NCBI GenBank assembly: GCA_017509065.1
Contig: JAFWQM010000149.1
Span: 1 to 10,660 of the forward strand
Source: Clostridia bacterium
Lineage (GTDB): Bacteria; Bacillota_A; Clostridia; Christensenellales; Aristaeellaceae
Direction: 5' to 3'
DNA: 10,660 nt
In this document: positions 1 through 6,200 of the stretch, in pieces
Position numbering within the stretch: the stretch's first letter is position 1
Layout of the letters: each line of letters opens with the position of its first letter
Position numbers and translations under genes: made by a program
The notes under the pieces: generated by a model
What the model saw: only the letters and a program-made list of their open reading frames with translations
What the model was told of the DNA's origin: nothing
Databases searched by the model: none

Positions 1-1259
1 CCCTCGTTGCGGGATTTGTATTCGTCCAGGGTCAGATATTCGCCCTTGGTGGTCTTCAAGAGCAGACTGCCCTTCACCATGTCATAGAACTTCTGATCCC
101 GCACGCAGCCGTATTTTACGAAGGGATGAATGTCGTCCCAGTAGGTTTCGTACTGCTTGCGCTCGGTGTTGAAGAGGCCGTTCAGCTTGTCCGCCACCTT
201 CTTGGTGATGTGGGCGGACAGCTTCTTCACATAGCCGTCGTTCTGCAGGAAGGAACGGGACACGTTCAGGGGCAGGTCGGGGCAGTCGATCACGCCCTTG
301 AGCAGCATCAAAAATTCGGGAATGACTTCCTTGATGTTGTCCGCCACGAACACCTGACGGTTGAACAGCTTGATTTCTCCCTCCTGGCCGCCGAAATCCC
401 GCTTGATGCGGGGGAAGTACAGGATGCCCTTGAGGTTGAAGGGATAGTCCACGTTCAGGTGCACCCAGAATAGCGGGTCCTCAAAGGTATGGAACAGCTT
501 CTGATAGGTTTCCTTGTATTCCGCCTCGGTGCAGTCCTTGGGGTTTTTCAGCCACAGGGGATGGGTGTCGTTGATGGGCTTCTCTTCCTTGGCCTTTTCT
601 TCTTCCTCTGTGCCGGTGGGCTCGTCCGCGTCCTTCTTGGTTTCATCCTTGCTCAGGTCTTGCAGGTAGATGGGCGTGTTCATGTAGCCGCAGTAGCGGT
701 CCAGCACCTGGCGCACCCGGTAGCCGTCCAGGAATTCCTTTTCGTCCTCCATGATATGCAGGATGATGGTGGTGCCGCGCTCGGCGCGCCCGCCGTCCCG
801 CATGGAGAAGGACATGCCGTCCTCGCTCTCCCACAGCACGGGAGCCGCGCCATCCTGATAAGACAAGGTATCGATGGTCACTTTGTCAGCAGCCATAAAA
901 GCGGAATAGAAGCCCAAGCCGAAATGGCCGATGATGCCGCCCTTGTCGTCTCCGGTGTAGTTCTTCAAGAATTCCTCGGCGCTGGAGAAGGCCACCTGGT
1001 TGATGTACTTTTCCACTTCCTCGGCAGTCATGCCGATGCCGTTGTCGGTGAAGCGCAGCTCGCCCGCTTCCTTGTCCACGGTGACGGTGACGCGCAGGTC
1101 CTCGTCCGTTTCGCCTTTCAGCATCTTATACTTGGTGATGGCGTCGCAGCCGTTGCTGACCATTTCGCGGATGAAAATGTCCTTATCGGAATACAGCCAG
1201 CGCTTGATCACCGGCATGATGTTTTGCGCGTGAATGGAAATATTGCCCTTGTTTTCCAT
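1..1259 (-). CDS. htpG: Molecular chaperone HtpG (Hsp90 family), C-terminus cut off by the window edge
   Basis: ATP-dependent cytosolic chaperone of the Hsp90 family. About 419 residues are visible; bacterial HtpG is usually near 620, so the dimerisation domain and the end of the middle domain lie off the left edge. The GHKL ATPase domain shows the N36/D39 region (REMVSNGCDA), DNGIGM at 72-77 and the lid motif GHFGLGFYSAF at 111-121. Residues 203-226 form a Lys/Glu-rich charged linker, followed by a middle domain containing DLPLNVSR. The ATG at 1259 is preceded by GGAGG with an 11-nt spacer, and no better in-frame start is seen. The gene follows the radC-ydcF pair on the same strand but has its own promoter and a CIRCE operator, so HrcA repression relieved by heat or misfolded protein is the likely control. 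The family assignment is near certain. Confidence 0.97.
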   Translation of the reverse strand, partial: MENKGNISIHAQNIMPVIKRWLYSDKDIFIREMVSNGCDAITKYKMLKGETDEDLRVTVTVDKEAGELRFTDNGIGMTAEEVEKYINQVAFSSAEEFLKNYTGDDKGGIIGHFGLGFYSAFMAADKVTIDTLSYQDGAAPVLWESEDGMSFSMRDGGRAERGTTIILHIMEDEKEFLDGYRVRQVLDRYCGYMNTPIYLQDLSKDETKKDADEPTGTEEEEKAKEEKPINDTHPLWLKNPKDCTEAEYKETYQKLFHTFEDPLFWVHLNVDYPFNLKGILYFPRIKRDFGGQEGEIKLFNRQVFVADNIKEVIPEFLMLLKGVIDCPDLPLNVSRSFLQNDGYVKKLSAHITKKVADKLNGLFNTERKQYETYWDDIHPFVKYGCVRDQKFYDMVKGSLLLKTTKGEYLTLDEYKSRNE

Positions 1260-1338
1260 AATATATTCAGCCTCCGTTTTATTGCTTTTCCGGCGCGCTT
1301 TGGACGGCAAAAACCGCCCTCCCCGCGCGTCCGCCGCC

Positions 1339-1367
1339 ATTATAACACGCTTCCATCCAAAATGCAA
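1339..1367 (-). promoter_or_regulatory. Predicted sigma-A type promoter of htpG
   Basis: Read on the minus strand, TTGCAT (1362-1367) and a perfect TATAAT (1339-1344) are separated by 17 bp. Transcription would start near 1332, giving a 5' UTR of roughly 70 nt before the htpG ATG. The CIRCE element ends 7 bp upstream of the -35 box. The -10 is ideal, and the -35 matches the consensus at four of six positions (TTG--- and ---A-- partly), so the call is good but not proven. Confidence 0.7.
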
Positions 1368-1374
1368 CAGAAAA

Positions 1375-1401
1375 TTAGCACTCAATAAAATAGAGTGCTA
1401 A
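1375..1401 (-). promoter_or_regulatory. CIRCE operator (HrcA binding site)
   Basis: TTAGCACTC (1375-1383), a 9-nt AT-only spacer, and GAGTGCTAA (1393-1401) match the CIRCE consensus exactly, in arms and spacer length. CIRCE is the known operator of the heat-shock repressor HrcA. It usually lies ahead of hrcA-grpE-dnaK and groESL. Here the only gene it can serve is htpG, because the plus strand to the right carries no gene and the neighbour ydcF ends facing it. The site lies just upstream of the predicted -35 box rather than between promoter and start codon. Confidence 0.96.
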
Positions 1402-1412
1402 CAATCGTTATC

Positions 1413-1497
1413 AGTGTGGAGTTTTATATCGTTTTCCGCTGCCACTTTGCAAATTCGGCAAGCAGACATTGCACTATATAACTCCACTCTCCACACT
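1413..1497. repeat. Inverted-repeat intergenic element with GTGGAG-type arms
   Basis: AGTGTGGAG at 1413-1421 is mirrored by CTCCACACT-like sequence at 1476-1497. The right arm, read on the minus strand, contains GTGGAG twice (AGTGTGGAG followed by AGTGGAG) and then TTATAT. The left arm has the same motif once followed by TTTTATAT. The arms enclose about 46 bp of unique sequence. The element begins 13 bp after the ydcF-like stop codon and ends close to the CIRCE. It has no U-tract, so a plain terminator is not obvious. It could be a small repetitive element or an imperfect 3'-end stem-loop of the radC-ydcF transcript. Confidence 0.45.
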
Positions 1498-1509
1498 TAA
1501 CGGGTGTGC

Positions 1510-2127
1510 TCACTGTGGATCGATCACCTTTTCCACGAGGTACTTCCCCCACGCCAGCACCTCCCGGCCATGGTTTTTCACCCAAAATCCGATCTCGGGG
1601 CGGCAGGGGCTGCCGATGCCGTCGGCGTCCAGGCCCAGGTCGTGGGCCAGGGCCAGGGCGCGGGGCAGGTGGAAATCGCTGGTGACGACGGTGACCCGCG
1701 TTATGCCCTCGGGCAGCAGGGCCTTGGCATACAGCAGATTTTGGCGGGTGTTGACCGATTCACATTCGGCGATCACGTCTTCTTCCGGCAAGCCCTGGCT
1801 GATGAGCCAGTCCCGCATGACCTGCCCTTCCGGGGCGGGCTCGCCTTCGCCCTGGCCGCCGGTGGTAACGATCAGGCGGGGATCGTCCCGGTAGGTATCC
1901 AGGGCGGCCTGGAGGCGCAGCTTGAGCTGGGGGCTCAGCTGCCCATCGGAATACACCTGGCAGCCCAGCACGATCACGGCGTCGCTGTCCTGACGCACCT
2001 TGGGCGGGTTCACCTCCGCTAAGCACAGCGCGCCCAGCGCCAGACCGGACAGCAGCGCTCCGGCCAGGATAAGCAGCAGCGCCAATCGTATCAAACTCCT
2101 TCCGAGGGTACGCTTTCTATCAGCCAT
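1510..2127 (-). CDS. YdcF/SanA/ElyC-like membrane-anchored DUF218 protein
   Basis: A 205-residue DUF218 family protein. Residues 11-36 form a single N-terminal membrane helix. The conserved domain follows: DAVIVLG (49-55), TTGGQG (88-93), an acidic and Asn-rich SVNTRQN segment (124-130) and TSDFHLPRA (149-157). Relatives include E. coli SanA, linked to envelope barrier function, ElyC, and YdcF, reported to bind S-adenosylmethionine; the biochemical reaction of the family is not settled. I chose the ATG at 2127 because GGAG lies 6 nt upstream and it overlaps the radC stop by 8 nt, which suggests translational coupling. An ATG at 2139 and a longer frame to 2238 are possible, but they run deeper into radC and have poor ribosome binding sites. 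The family call is firm; the physiological role here is unknown. Confidence 0.88.
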   Translation of the reverse strand: MADRKRTLGRSLIRLALLLILAGALLSGLALGALCLAEVNPPKVRQDSDAVIVLGCQVYSDGQLSPQLKLRLQAALDTYRDDPRLIVTTGGQGEGEPAPEGQVMRDWLISQGLPEEDVIAECESVNTRQNLLYAKALLPEGITRVTVVTSDFHLPRALALAHDLGLDADGIGSPCRPEIGFWVKNHGREVLAWGKYLVEKVIDPQ

Positions 2128-2908
2128 TGCATTCTCCATTTTTCTCTTTGTCCTGAACAGGCAGCACACGCTGGGGGCGGTCCGCCGCCAGGGTGTCCGG
2201 CTCCCGCACGGGAAGGAATGCCGCGCCGCCGGTTTCACCGTCCAGCAGATAATGGGCGTTGAAGCTGTAATCCTTGTTCCCGCTGATCACGATGTGGTCA
2301 TACAGGCGCATGCCCATGCTTTCCAGGATATGCTGGATTTCCAGGGTGATGCGCACGTCCTCATGGGATGGCGCTGGAAAACCGCTGGGATGGTTGTGGC
2401 AGATCACCGCGCCCATGGCGTTACGCCGGATCAATTCCTGCACCACCATCCGGGGCTGCACACTCACCTCCGAGGGCGTGCCCTGGGACAAAAGCACCGC
2501 CGACAGCAGGTTCAGCTTGGCGTCCAAGCACAGCACGTAAAACTGCTCCACCCCCGCGCCCAAAAACAGGGTGCGGCAGTAGGCGGCCAAATCACCGTAA
2601 TTGCTTAGGCACAGGCGGGGCTTCAGCTTTTCCTGCTGGTACAGCCGCAGCACGGGCACCATCATGGTGATCAGCGCGGCGGCGCGGTTCCCGATGCCCT
2701 CCACCTGCATAAGGTCCTCTTTCGACGCTTCCAGCACCGCGCCGAAAGAGCCGAACCGGTTGATCAGCGCGTGGGCCAGGCCGTTGGTATCGATCCGGGG
2801 GATCGCGTAAGTCAAAAGCAGCTCCAGCACTTCGTGGGGCGCAAAGCCGTTCAGTCCTTCCTGGTTAAACCGGCGGCGCAGCCTCTCCCGGTGTCCCGTG
2901 TGATCCAT
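2120..2908 (-). CDS. radC: RadC family JAMM/MPN+ protein
   Basis: A 262-residue RadC (UPF0758) protein. The N-terminal part has a helix-hairpin-helix segment around VEGIGNRAAAL (69-79). The MPN+ domain keeps the predicted zinc ligands: E121 in EQFYVLCLD, H171 and H173 in HNHPSG, S181 and D184. The usual PREV/PREI stretch reads PRMV here (M154), a helix position I do not take to be a metal ligand. After the domain ends near residue 222 there is an extra tail of about 40 residues rich in Pro, Arg and acidic residues. Despite the name, a DNA repair role is not established: the E. coli radC102 phenotype was traced to recG. The ATG at 2908 is preceded by AAAGGA and GAGGG. It is the first gene of a pair with the ydcF-like gene. 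Confidence 0.95.
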   Translation of the reverse strand: MDHTGHRERLRRRFNQEGLNGFAPHEVLELLLTYAIPRIDTNGLAHALINRFGSFGAVLEASKEDLMQVEGIGNRAAALITMMVPVLRLYQQEKLKPRLCLSNYGDLAAYCRTLFLGAGVEQFYVLCLDAKLNLLSAVLLSQGTPSEVSVQPRMVVQELIRRNAMGAVICHNHPSGFPAPSHEDVRITLEIQHILESMGMRLYDHIVISGNKDYSFNAHYLLDGETGGAAFLPVREPDTLAADRPQRVLPVQDKEKNGECNG

Positions 2909-3082
2909 TTTCCCTCATCCTTTCCCCGTTCAGAAAAAGTTTACCATCAATTCTGGAAAAATGCAAGAAAACGCCGGGATGATTCGTTATCCAATGGGCG
3001 GACGCCTTTGCCGTCTGTTGCGCAGGCGAAAGATAATCGTCAAATAAACGTAAACATTTTGAAAAAAATACGCAAAAGGGAT
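2909..3082. other. Divergent intergenic spacer between radC and cdaA
   Basis: The gap between the divergent radC (start 2908) and cdaA (start 3151) is about 240 bp. It must carry the promoters for both directions. A plausible plus-strand promoter is listed separately. I found no convincing -35/-10 pair for radC; GATAAC at 2986-2991 on the minus strand is the best -10 but has no good partner. A 78-codon minus-strand open frame at 2865-3101 overlaps the radC start and looks spurious. Confidence 0.5.
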
Positions 3083-3111
3083 TTTCAACCGGCGCGTACA
3101 TGTAGTATAAT
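3083..3111 (+). promoter_or_regulatory. Predicted promoter of the cdaA-cdaR operon
   Basis: A perfect TATAAT at 3106-3111, preceded by TG at 3101-3102, sits 17 bp downstream of TTTCAA (3083-3088). The start point would be near 3118, about 30 nt before the cdaA start. The -35 is weak. The position, immediately ahead of the operon's strong AAAGGGAGG ribosome binding site, supports the call. Confidence 0.6.
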
Positions 3112-3150
3112 GAAAATGCAGCAGACGCGCGAAAGGGAGGGCGATGCGGG

Positions 3151-4011
3151 TTGGCGGGCTTATGGGAGCAGTTTCAGACCTTTTTATGGAACATCATCCA
3201 TCGTCCCACATGGATCGATTATATAGATATCGCAATCATCGCTTATTTGATCTATCAGTTGGTAAAAATCACGCGGCAGACCCGCGCCAGCCAGGTGCTC
3301 AAGGGCCTGGCCGTGATTATCGTGGCCAGTTATGCCAGCGAATTGATGGGGCTGGCAGCCCTGAACTGGGTGCTGCGCAGCATTTTGAACAACGGCGTGA
3401 TCGTTCTGATGGTCCTGTTCCAGCCGGAGCTGCGCAAGGCGCTGGAACAAATCGGCCGCACCGCCAAGCTGGACCGGTCCACCCAGCGGGATGAAAGCGA
3501 GCGGGTGGTGGACGAGATCACCCAGTGCCTGCTGCGCCTGTCCCGCCGCCGGGTAGGCGCGCTGATCGTGTTCGAGCAGCGCACGGGCTTAAAAGACATT
3601 ACCGAATCCAGCGGCACCGCCATCGATTCGCTGATTTCCGCCCCCCTGCTGGAAAATATTTTCGAGCCCAACACCCCCCTCCATGACGGCGCGGTGATCA
3701 TCCGCGGCACGCGCATCGTATCCGCCGCCTGCGTACTGACGCTGAGCGATAACAGCTCCATCAGCCGTGATTTGGGCACCCGGCACCGGGCGGGCTTGGG
3801 CGTGAGCGAAAACACCGACGCCCTGGTGCTGATCGTCAGCGAGGAAACGGGCATCATCAGCATGGCCAGGGGCGGCAAGCTCACCCGCCATTTGGACGCC
3901 GATTCCCTGCGCAAGATCTTAAGCGAAATGTACCATGAGGACCATTCCCGTCTCTGGCGCTGGACCCATCGGGAGCGCGCGGCGAAAGGAGGCACGGCCC
4001 ATGACGAATAA
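3151..4011 (+). CDS. cdaA: Membrane diadenylate cyclase CdaA (c-di-AMP synthase)
   Basis: A 286-residue enzyme that condenses two ATP to cyclic di-AMP, the essential second messenger controlling potassium, osmotic and cell wall homeostasis in Firmicutes. Three membrane segments are visible at about 24-40, 50-70 and 72-90. They are followed by the DAC (DisA_N) domain with its two signature motifs: DGA at 179-181 in LHDGAVII, and RHR at 211-213 in GTRHRAGLGVSE. The length matches CdaA/DacA proteins. The start is TTG at 3151: no in-frame ATG lies between it and the upstream stop at 3103, and GGGAGG sits 10 nt before it. An ATG at 3144, closer to that site, is out of frame. The 3' end overlaps cdaR by 11 nt. 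The final ~20 residues, rich in Arg/Trp/His, are variable in the family. Confidence 0.96.
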   Translation: MAGLWEQFQTFLWNIIHRPTWIDYIDIAIIAYLIYQLVKITRQTRASQVLKGLAVIIVASYASELMGLAALNWVLRSILNNGVIVLMVLFQPELRKALEQIGRTAKLDRSTQRDESERVVDEITQCLLRLSRRRVGALIVFEQRTGLKDITESSGTAIDSLISAPLLENIFEPNTPLHDGAVIIRGTRIVSAACVLTLSDNSSISRDLGTRHRAGLGVSENTDALVLIVSEETGIISMARGGKLTRHLDADSLRKILSEMYHEDHSRLWRWTHRERAAKGGTAHDE

Positions 4012-5137
4012 CAGCGACGCGGCCCGCGTTCCCGCGGAACAGGAAAACGCCGGAAAAGAAAAAGGCTTTAAGCGCCTGCTGCACGCCGTGACCCATAACT
4101 GGGGATGGAAAATCGTCAGCTTGGCGCTGGCCATCTGCCTGTGGGGCATCCTGATCACCCAGGATACCTCCCTGCCCCGGGAAAAGGTGATCGAGGGCGT
4201 GCGCGTGACGGTGGCCAACAGCGCGGTTCTGCGCTCCAACGGCATGGTGGCGGTGGACGGGCTGGACGAGGTGAGCACGGTGAAGCTGCGCGTGAGCGTG
4301 CCCCAAAAGAATTATACCGCCGCCTCCGCCGCCAACTATACGGCCCGGCTGGACCTTAGTCAGATCCAGACCACGGGCGAACAGACCCTGGAAATCACCG
4401 CCAGCGCCTCCAACGCTGCCCAATACGGCACGGTGCTTGAGGTATACGATTCCCAAGTGACCGTCACTGTGGAGGAATACAGCACCCAGAGCCAGGTGCC
4501 CGTGGAAGTGCGCCTGACCGGGGAAATGCCGGAAAACTATTACGGCGGCGCCCTGAGCCGCAGCGCTGATTCGGTGGATATCAGCGGCCCCGCCTCCGTG
4601 GTGGAAAAGGCCGCCCGGTGCGTGGTGGATTACGATCAGAGCAGCCTGTCCCCTGAACGCAGCCCCAACGCCGTGAACCTGCCCTTCTATTTTGAGGACG
4701 CGGAAGGCAATCTGCTGGACGGCAGCGCCCTGACGGTGACACCCCACGGCCAGAGCACGGCCATCCAGCGCATTACCGTGCGGCAGGATGTATATTATCT
4801 GGCGCGGGTCAAGGTGGATACGGACGCCCTCGTTACCGGTGAACCGGCGGACGGCTACGCCGTCAGCAGCATCCGCGTCATGCCCCAGACCGTCACTTTG
4901 GGCGGCAGCCAGGTGGCCCTCGCCCCGTATTTGGCGGAGGACGCGGCCCTTTACGCCTATGAGCAGGTGGATATCAGCGGGCAGAGCCGCACGGTGACCC
5001 AGCTGCTGTATCTGAACACCCCTGGCAACGTGGACTATATCAGCAACAACACCGTGCAGGTGATCGTGACCATCGTGCCGGAGGAATTTATGGATATGGC
5101 GTCCGGCAGCGGTCAGGACGCGGAGCGGAATCCATGA
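4001..5137 (+). CDS. cdaR: CdaR, YbbR-repeat regulator of CdaA
   Basis: A 378-residue YbbR-domain protein. The N-terminal ~33 residues are charged and cytoplasmic; a single helix spans about 35-53 and the rest is extracytoplasmic. I count three YbbR-like repeats by eye, about 62-158, 166-260 and 268-360, with recognisable VDISGPASVV (192-201) and GYAVSSIRVMPQTVTLGG (285-302) cores. B. subtilis CdaR has four repeats and is longer. CdaR proteins interact with CdaA and modulate its activity. The ATG at 4001 has an excellent AAAGGAGG 8 nt upstream and overlaps the cdaA stop by 11 nt. Its own stop overlaps the next gene by ATGA. This continuous overlap implies co-translation in one operon. Confidence 0.93.
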   Translation: MTNNSDAARVPAEQENAGKEKGFKRLLHAVTHNWGWKIVSLALAICLWGILITQDTSLPREKVIEGVRVTVANSAVLRSNGMVAVDGLDEVSTVKLRVSVPQKNYTAASAANYTARLDLSQIQTTGEQTLEITASASNAAQYGTVLEVYDSQVTVTVEEYSTQSQVPVEVRLTGEMPENYYGGALSRSADSVDISGPASVVEKAARCVVDYDQSSLSPERSPNAVNLPFYFEDAEGNLLDGSALTVTPHGQSTAIQRITVRQDVYYLARVKVDTDALVTGEPADGYAVSSIRVMPQTVTLGGSQVALAPYLAEDAALYAYEQVDISGQSRTVTQLLYLNTPGNVDYISNNTVQVIVTIVPEEFMDMASGSGQDAERNP

Positions 5138-5922
5138 ATACCTTCGCCAATTCGCTGTTTTCCGTGCTGTTCGGCTGGGCCAGGGGCCTGATCCAGGAGG
5201 TATGGAACGCCGCCCTGTCCGGCCAGTTCAGCGGCTTTTTGACCTGGCTGGGGGATCATTGGCTGGTGGTAGTCTTCGGGCTGATCTTAGGCTGCACGGT
5301 GATGGATTATCTCATCTGGCTGATCCGCTGGCGGCCCTATCTGCTGTGGCGCGGTTTTTTCCGGCGCGTATCCCGATTCTTCAAGCGGGAAAACACACAG
5401 TTTGAGCAGGGCTATCAGAGCAGCGTGGGCATCCAGCTGCCCCCGGAGCAGGAAGCCGCGCCGCGGGAGGAAGAAGCCTGGAGCGAGGAAGCCTGGAGCG
5501 AGGAAGCCTGGAGTCAGCCCCAGCCGCCGGCGGAAGAAGCGCCAGTTCCGGAGCCGGAGCCTGTGTTTTCCGCTTCCAGGGAAAGAGAACCCCGGGCCCG
5601 CCAGTTCACCCCGCCCCAAGCGTATGAAGCGCCGCCTCTGTACGCTGCCGCCCGGCAGGTGACCGGGTCCTTTACCGCCGAGATGCCTGTGGCGCGCCGT
5701 CGCCGCCGCAGTGAAAAATATGAGCGCCGCCGCCAGGAATGGCGCGACCGGCTGATCAACGGCGACGCGCAGGATGATGAAATCCTGGACGGCCTGCCTC
5801 CCGCCGTGGACCGGCAGCAGGCTTTCCACGAACCGGTATATCCCCGGCAGAACACAGGCGGGGACGACCTGTATTCCTCCTGGCAGCGGCCGGACAACGG
5901 CGGAAACCGCACGAATGGATAA
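5134..5922 (+). CDS. Unrecognised one-helix membrane protein with long charged tail, third gene of the cda operon
   Basis: A 262-residue protein I do not recognise. The N-terminal 40 residues are aromatic and possibly amphipathic (FANSLFSVLFGWARGLI). A clear membrane helix follows at about 43-65, then a basic stop-transfer region (WRPYLLWRGFFRRVSRFFKR). From about 90 onward the protein looks disordered and cytoplasmic. This tail has three exact EEAWS units at 113-127, a Pro/Glu stretch (128-145), an Arg-rich block ARRRRRSEKYERRRQEWRDR (187-206) and an acidic DAQDDEILDG (211-220). It starts with the ATG that overlaps the cdaR stop, with GGAG 9 nt upstream, so it is translationally coupled. It occupies the position of glmM in the usual cdaA-cdaR-glmM operon but has no similarity to a phosphoglucosamine mutase. 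A scaffold or regulatory partner of CdaA/CdaR is conceivable, but that is inference from position only. Confidence 0.8.
   Translation: MNTFANSLFSVLFGWARGLIQEVWNAALSGQFSGFLTWLGDHWLVVVFGLILGCTVMDYLIWLIRWRPYLLWRGFFRRVSRFFKRENTQFEQGYQSSVGIQLPPEQEAAPREEEAWSEEAWSEEAWSQPQPPAEEAPVPEPEPVFSASREREPRARQFTPPQAYEAPPLYAAARQVTGSFTAEMPVARRRRRSEKYERRRQEWRDRLINGDAQDDEILDGLPPAVDRQQAFHEPVYPRQNTGGDDLYSSWQRPDNGGNRTNG
5473..5517 (+). repeat. Three in-frame 15-bp tandem repeats encoding EEAWS-type units
   Basis: Units at 5473-5487, 5488-5502 and 5503-5517. The first two are identical (GAAGCCTGGAGCGAG) and the third differs only in its last four bases (GAAGCCTGGAGTCAG). The near-identity at synonymous positions suggests recent slippage expansion, so copy number may vary between strains. 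The repeats lie in the cytoplasmic tail of the third cda-operon protein. Confidence 0.92.
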
Positions 5923-5924
5923 AC

Positions 5925-6157
5925 CACCATTCAGCTAATGCTGAATGGTGCGAATGAAAGCGGAATCAGAATTCCACTTTCATTCGGGGCATCAATTCCT
6001 TGTAAAATGGCGTTTTCGCAAGCGAAAACGCTCATTTTACGGCCAGAAATTGATAGAGGAAGCAAATTTCATTTGCTCCTCGGCGACGTACACGCCGCCG
6101 CCTGCGGATTACAGTCGGGGGAGTCCCCCCGACACCCCCCATCAAGCAAGTTGCTTG
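5925..6157. repeat. Dense array of seven consecutive hairpins, apparently non-coding
   Basis: Beginning 3 nt after a stop codon, the following stems lie end to end. H1: CACCATTCAGC 5925-5935 with 5940-5950, perfect 11 bp, loop TAAT. H2: 5952-5960 with 5977-5985 (9 bp), continued by GGAAT/ATTCC at 5962-5966 and 5971-5975. H3: nested stems 5991-5997/6048-6054, 6002-6009/6033-6040 and GCGTTTTCGC 6010-6019/6022-6031. H4: 6056-6067 with 6071-6081, one bulged A. H5: CGGCG 6081-6085 with CGCCG 6093-6097. H6: GTCGGGGG 6114-6121 with 6126-6133. H7: CAAGCAA 6143-6149 with 6151-6157. Roughly two thirds of the bases are paired. No stem is followed by a good U-tract in either direction, so these are not simple terminators. 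Two open frames of 78-79 codons cross it and look spurious. It may be a composite repetitive or mobile element, or a structured RNA. Confidence 0.85.
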
Positions 6158-6200
6158 GTTTCTCTAAAAATGCATGAATGATAATGGACGAGAAAACAAA

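Noticed and set aside
489..1388. A 299-codon plus-strand open frame opposite htpG
   Set aside because: It is the complement of well-conserved htpG codons, has no ribosome binding site or recognisable domain, and runs through the htpG promoter and into the CIRCE.
2120..2908. RadC as a marker of an integrated element
   Set aside because: Some RadC proteins are carried on mobile elements, but this one sits among housekeeping genes with no integrase, attachment site or plasmid gene nearby.
2865..3101. A 78-codon minus-strand open frame overlapping the radC start
   Set aside because: It covers the divergent promoter region and the radC 5' end in another frame, with no convincing start signal.
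3144..3494. A 116-codon plus-strand frame starting at the ATG before cdaA
   Set aside because: It overlaps cdaA in another frame and has no membrane segment or domain. I treat the ATG only as a possible decoy start.
3881..4747. A 288-codon minus-strand open frame opposite cdaA/cdaR
   Set aside because: It is antisense to two confidently assigned genes. Its His/Gly/Ala-rich composition is typical of the complement of GC-rich coding sequence.
5938..6181. Two overlapping open frames of 79 and 78 codons across the hairpin array
   Set aside because: They are in different frames over the same palindromes, and the translations have no domain or signal features. The symmetry of the DNA explains them better than coding.
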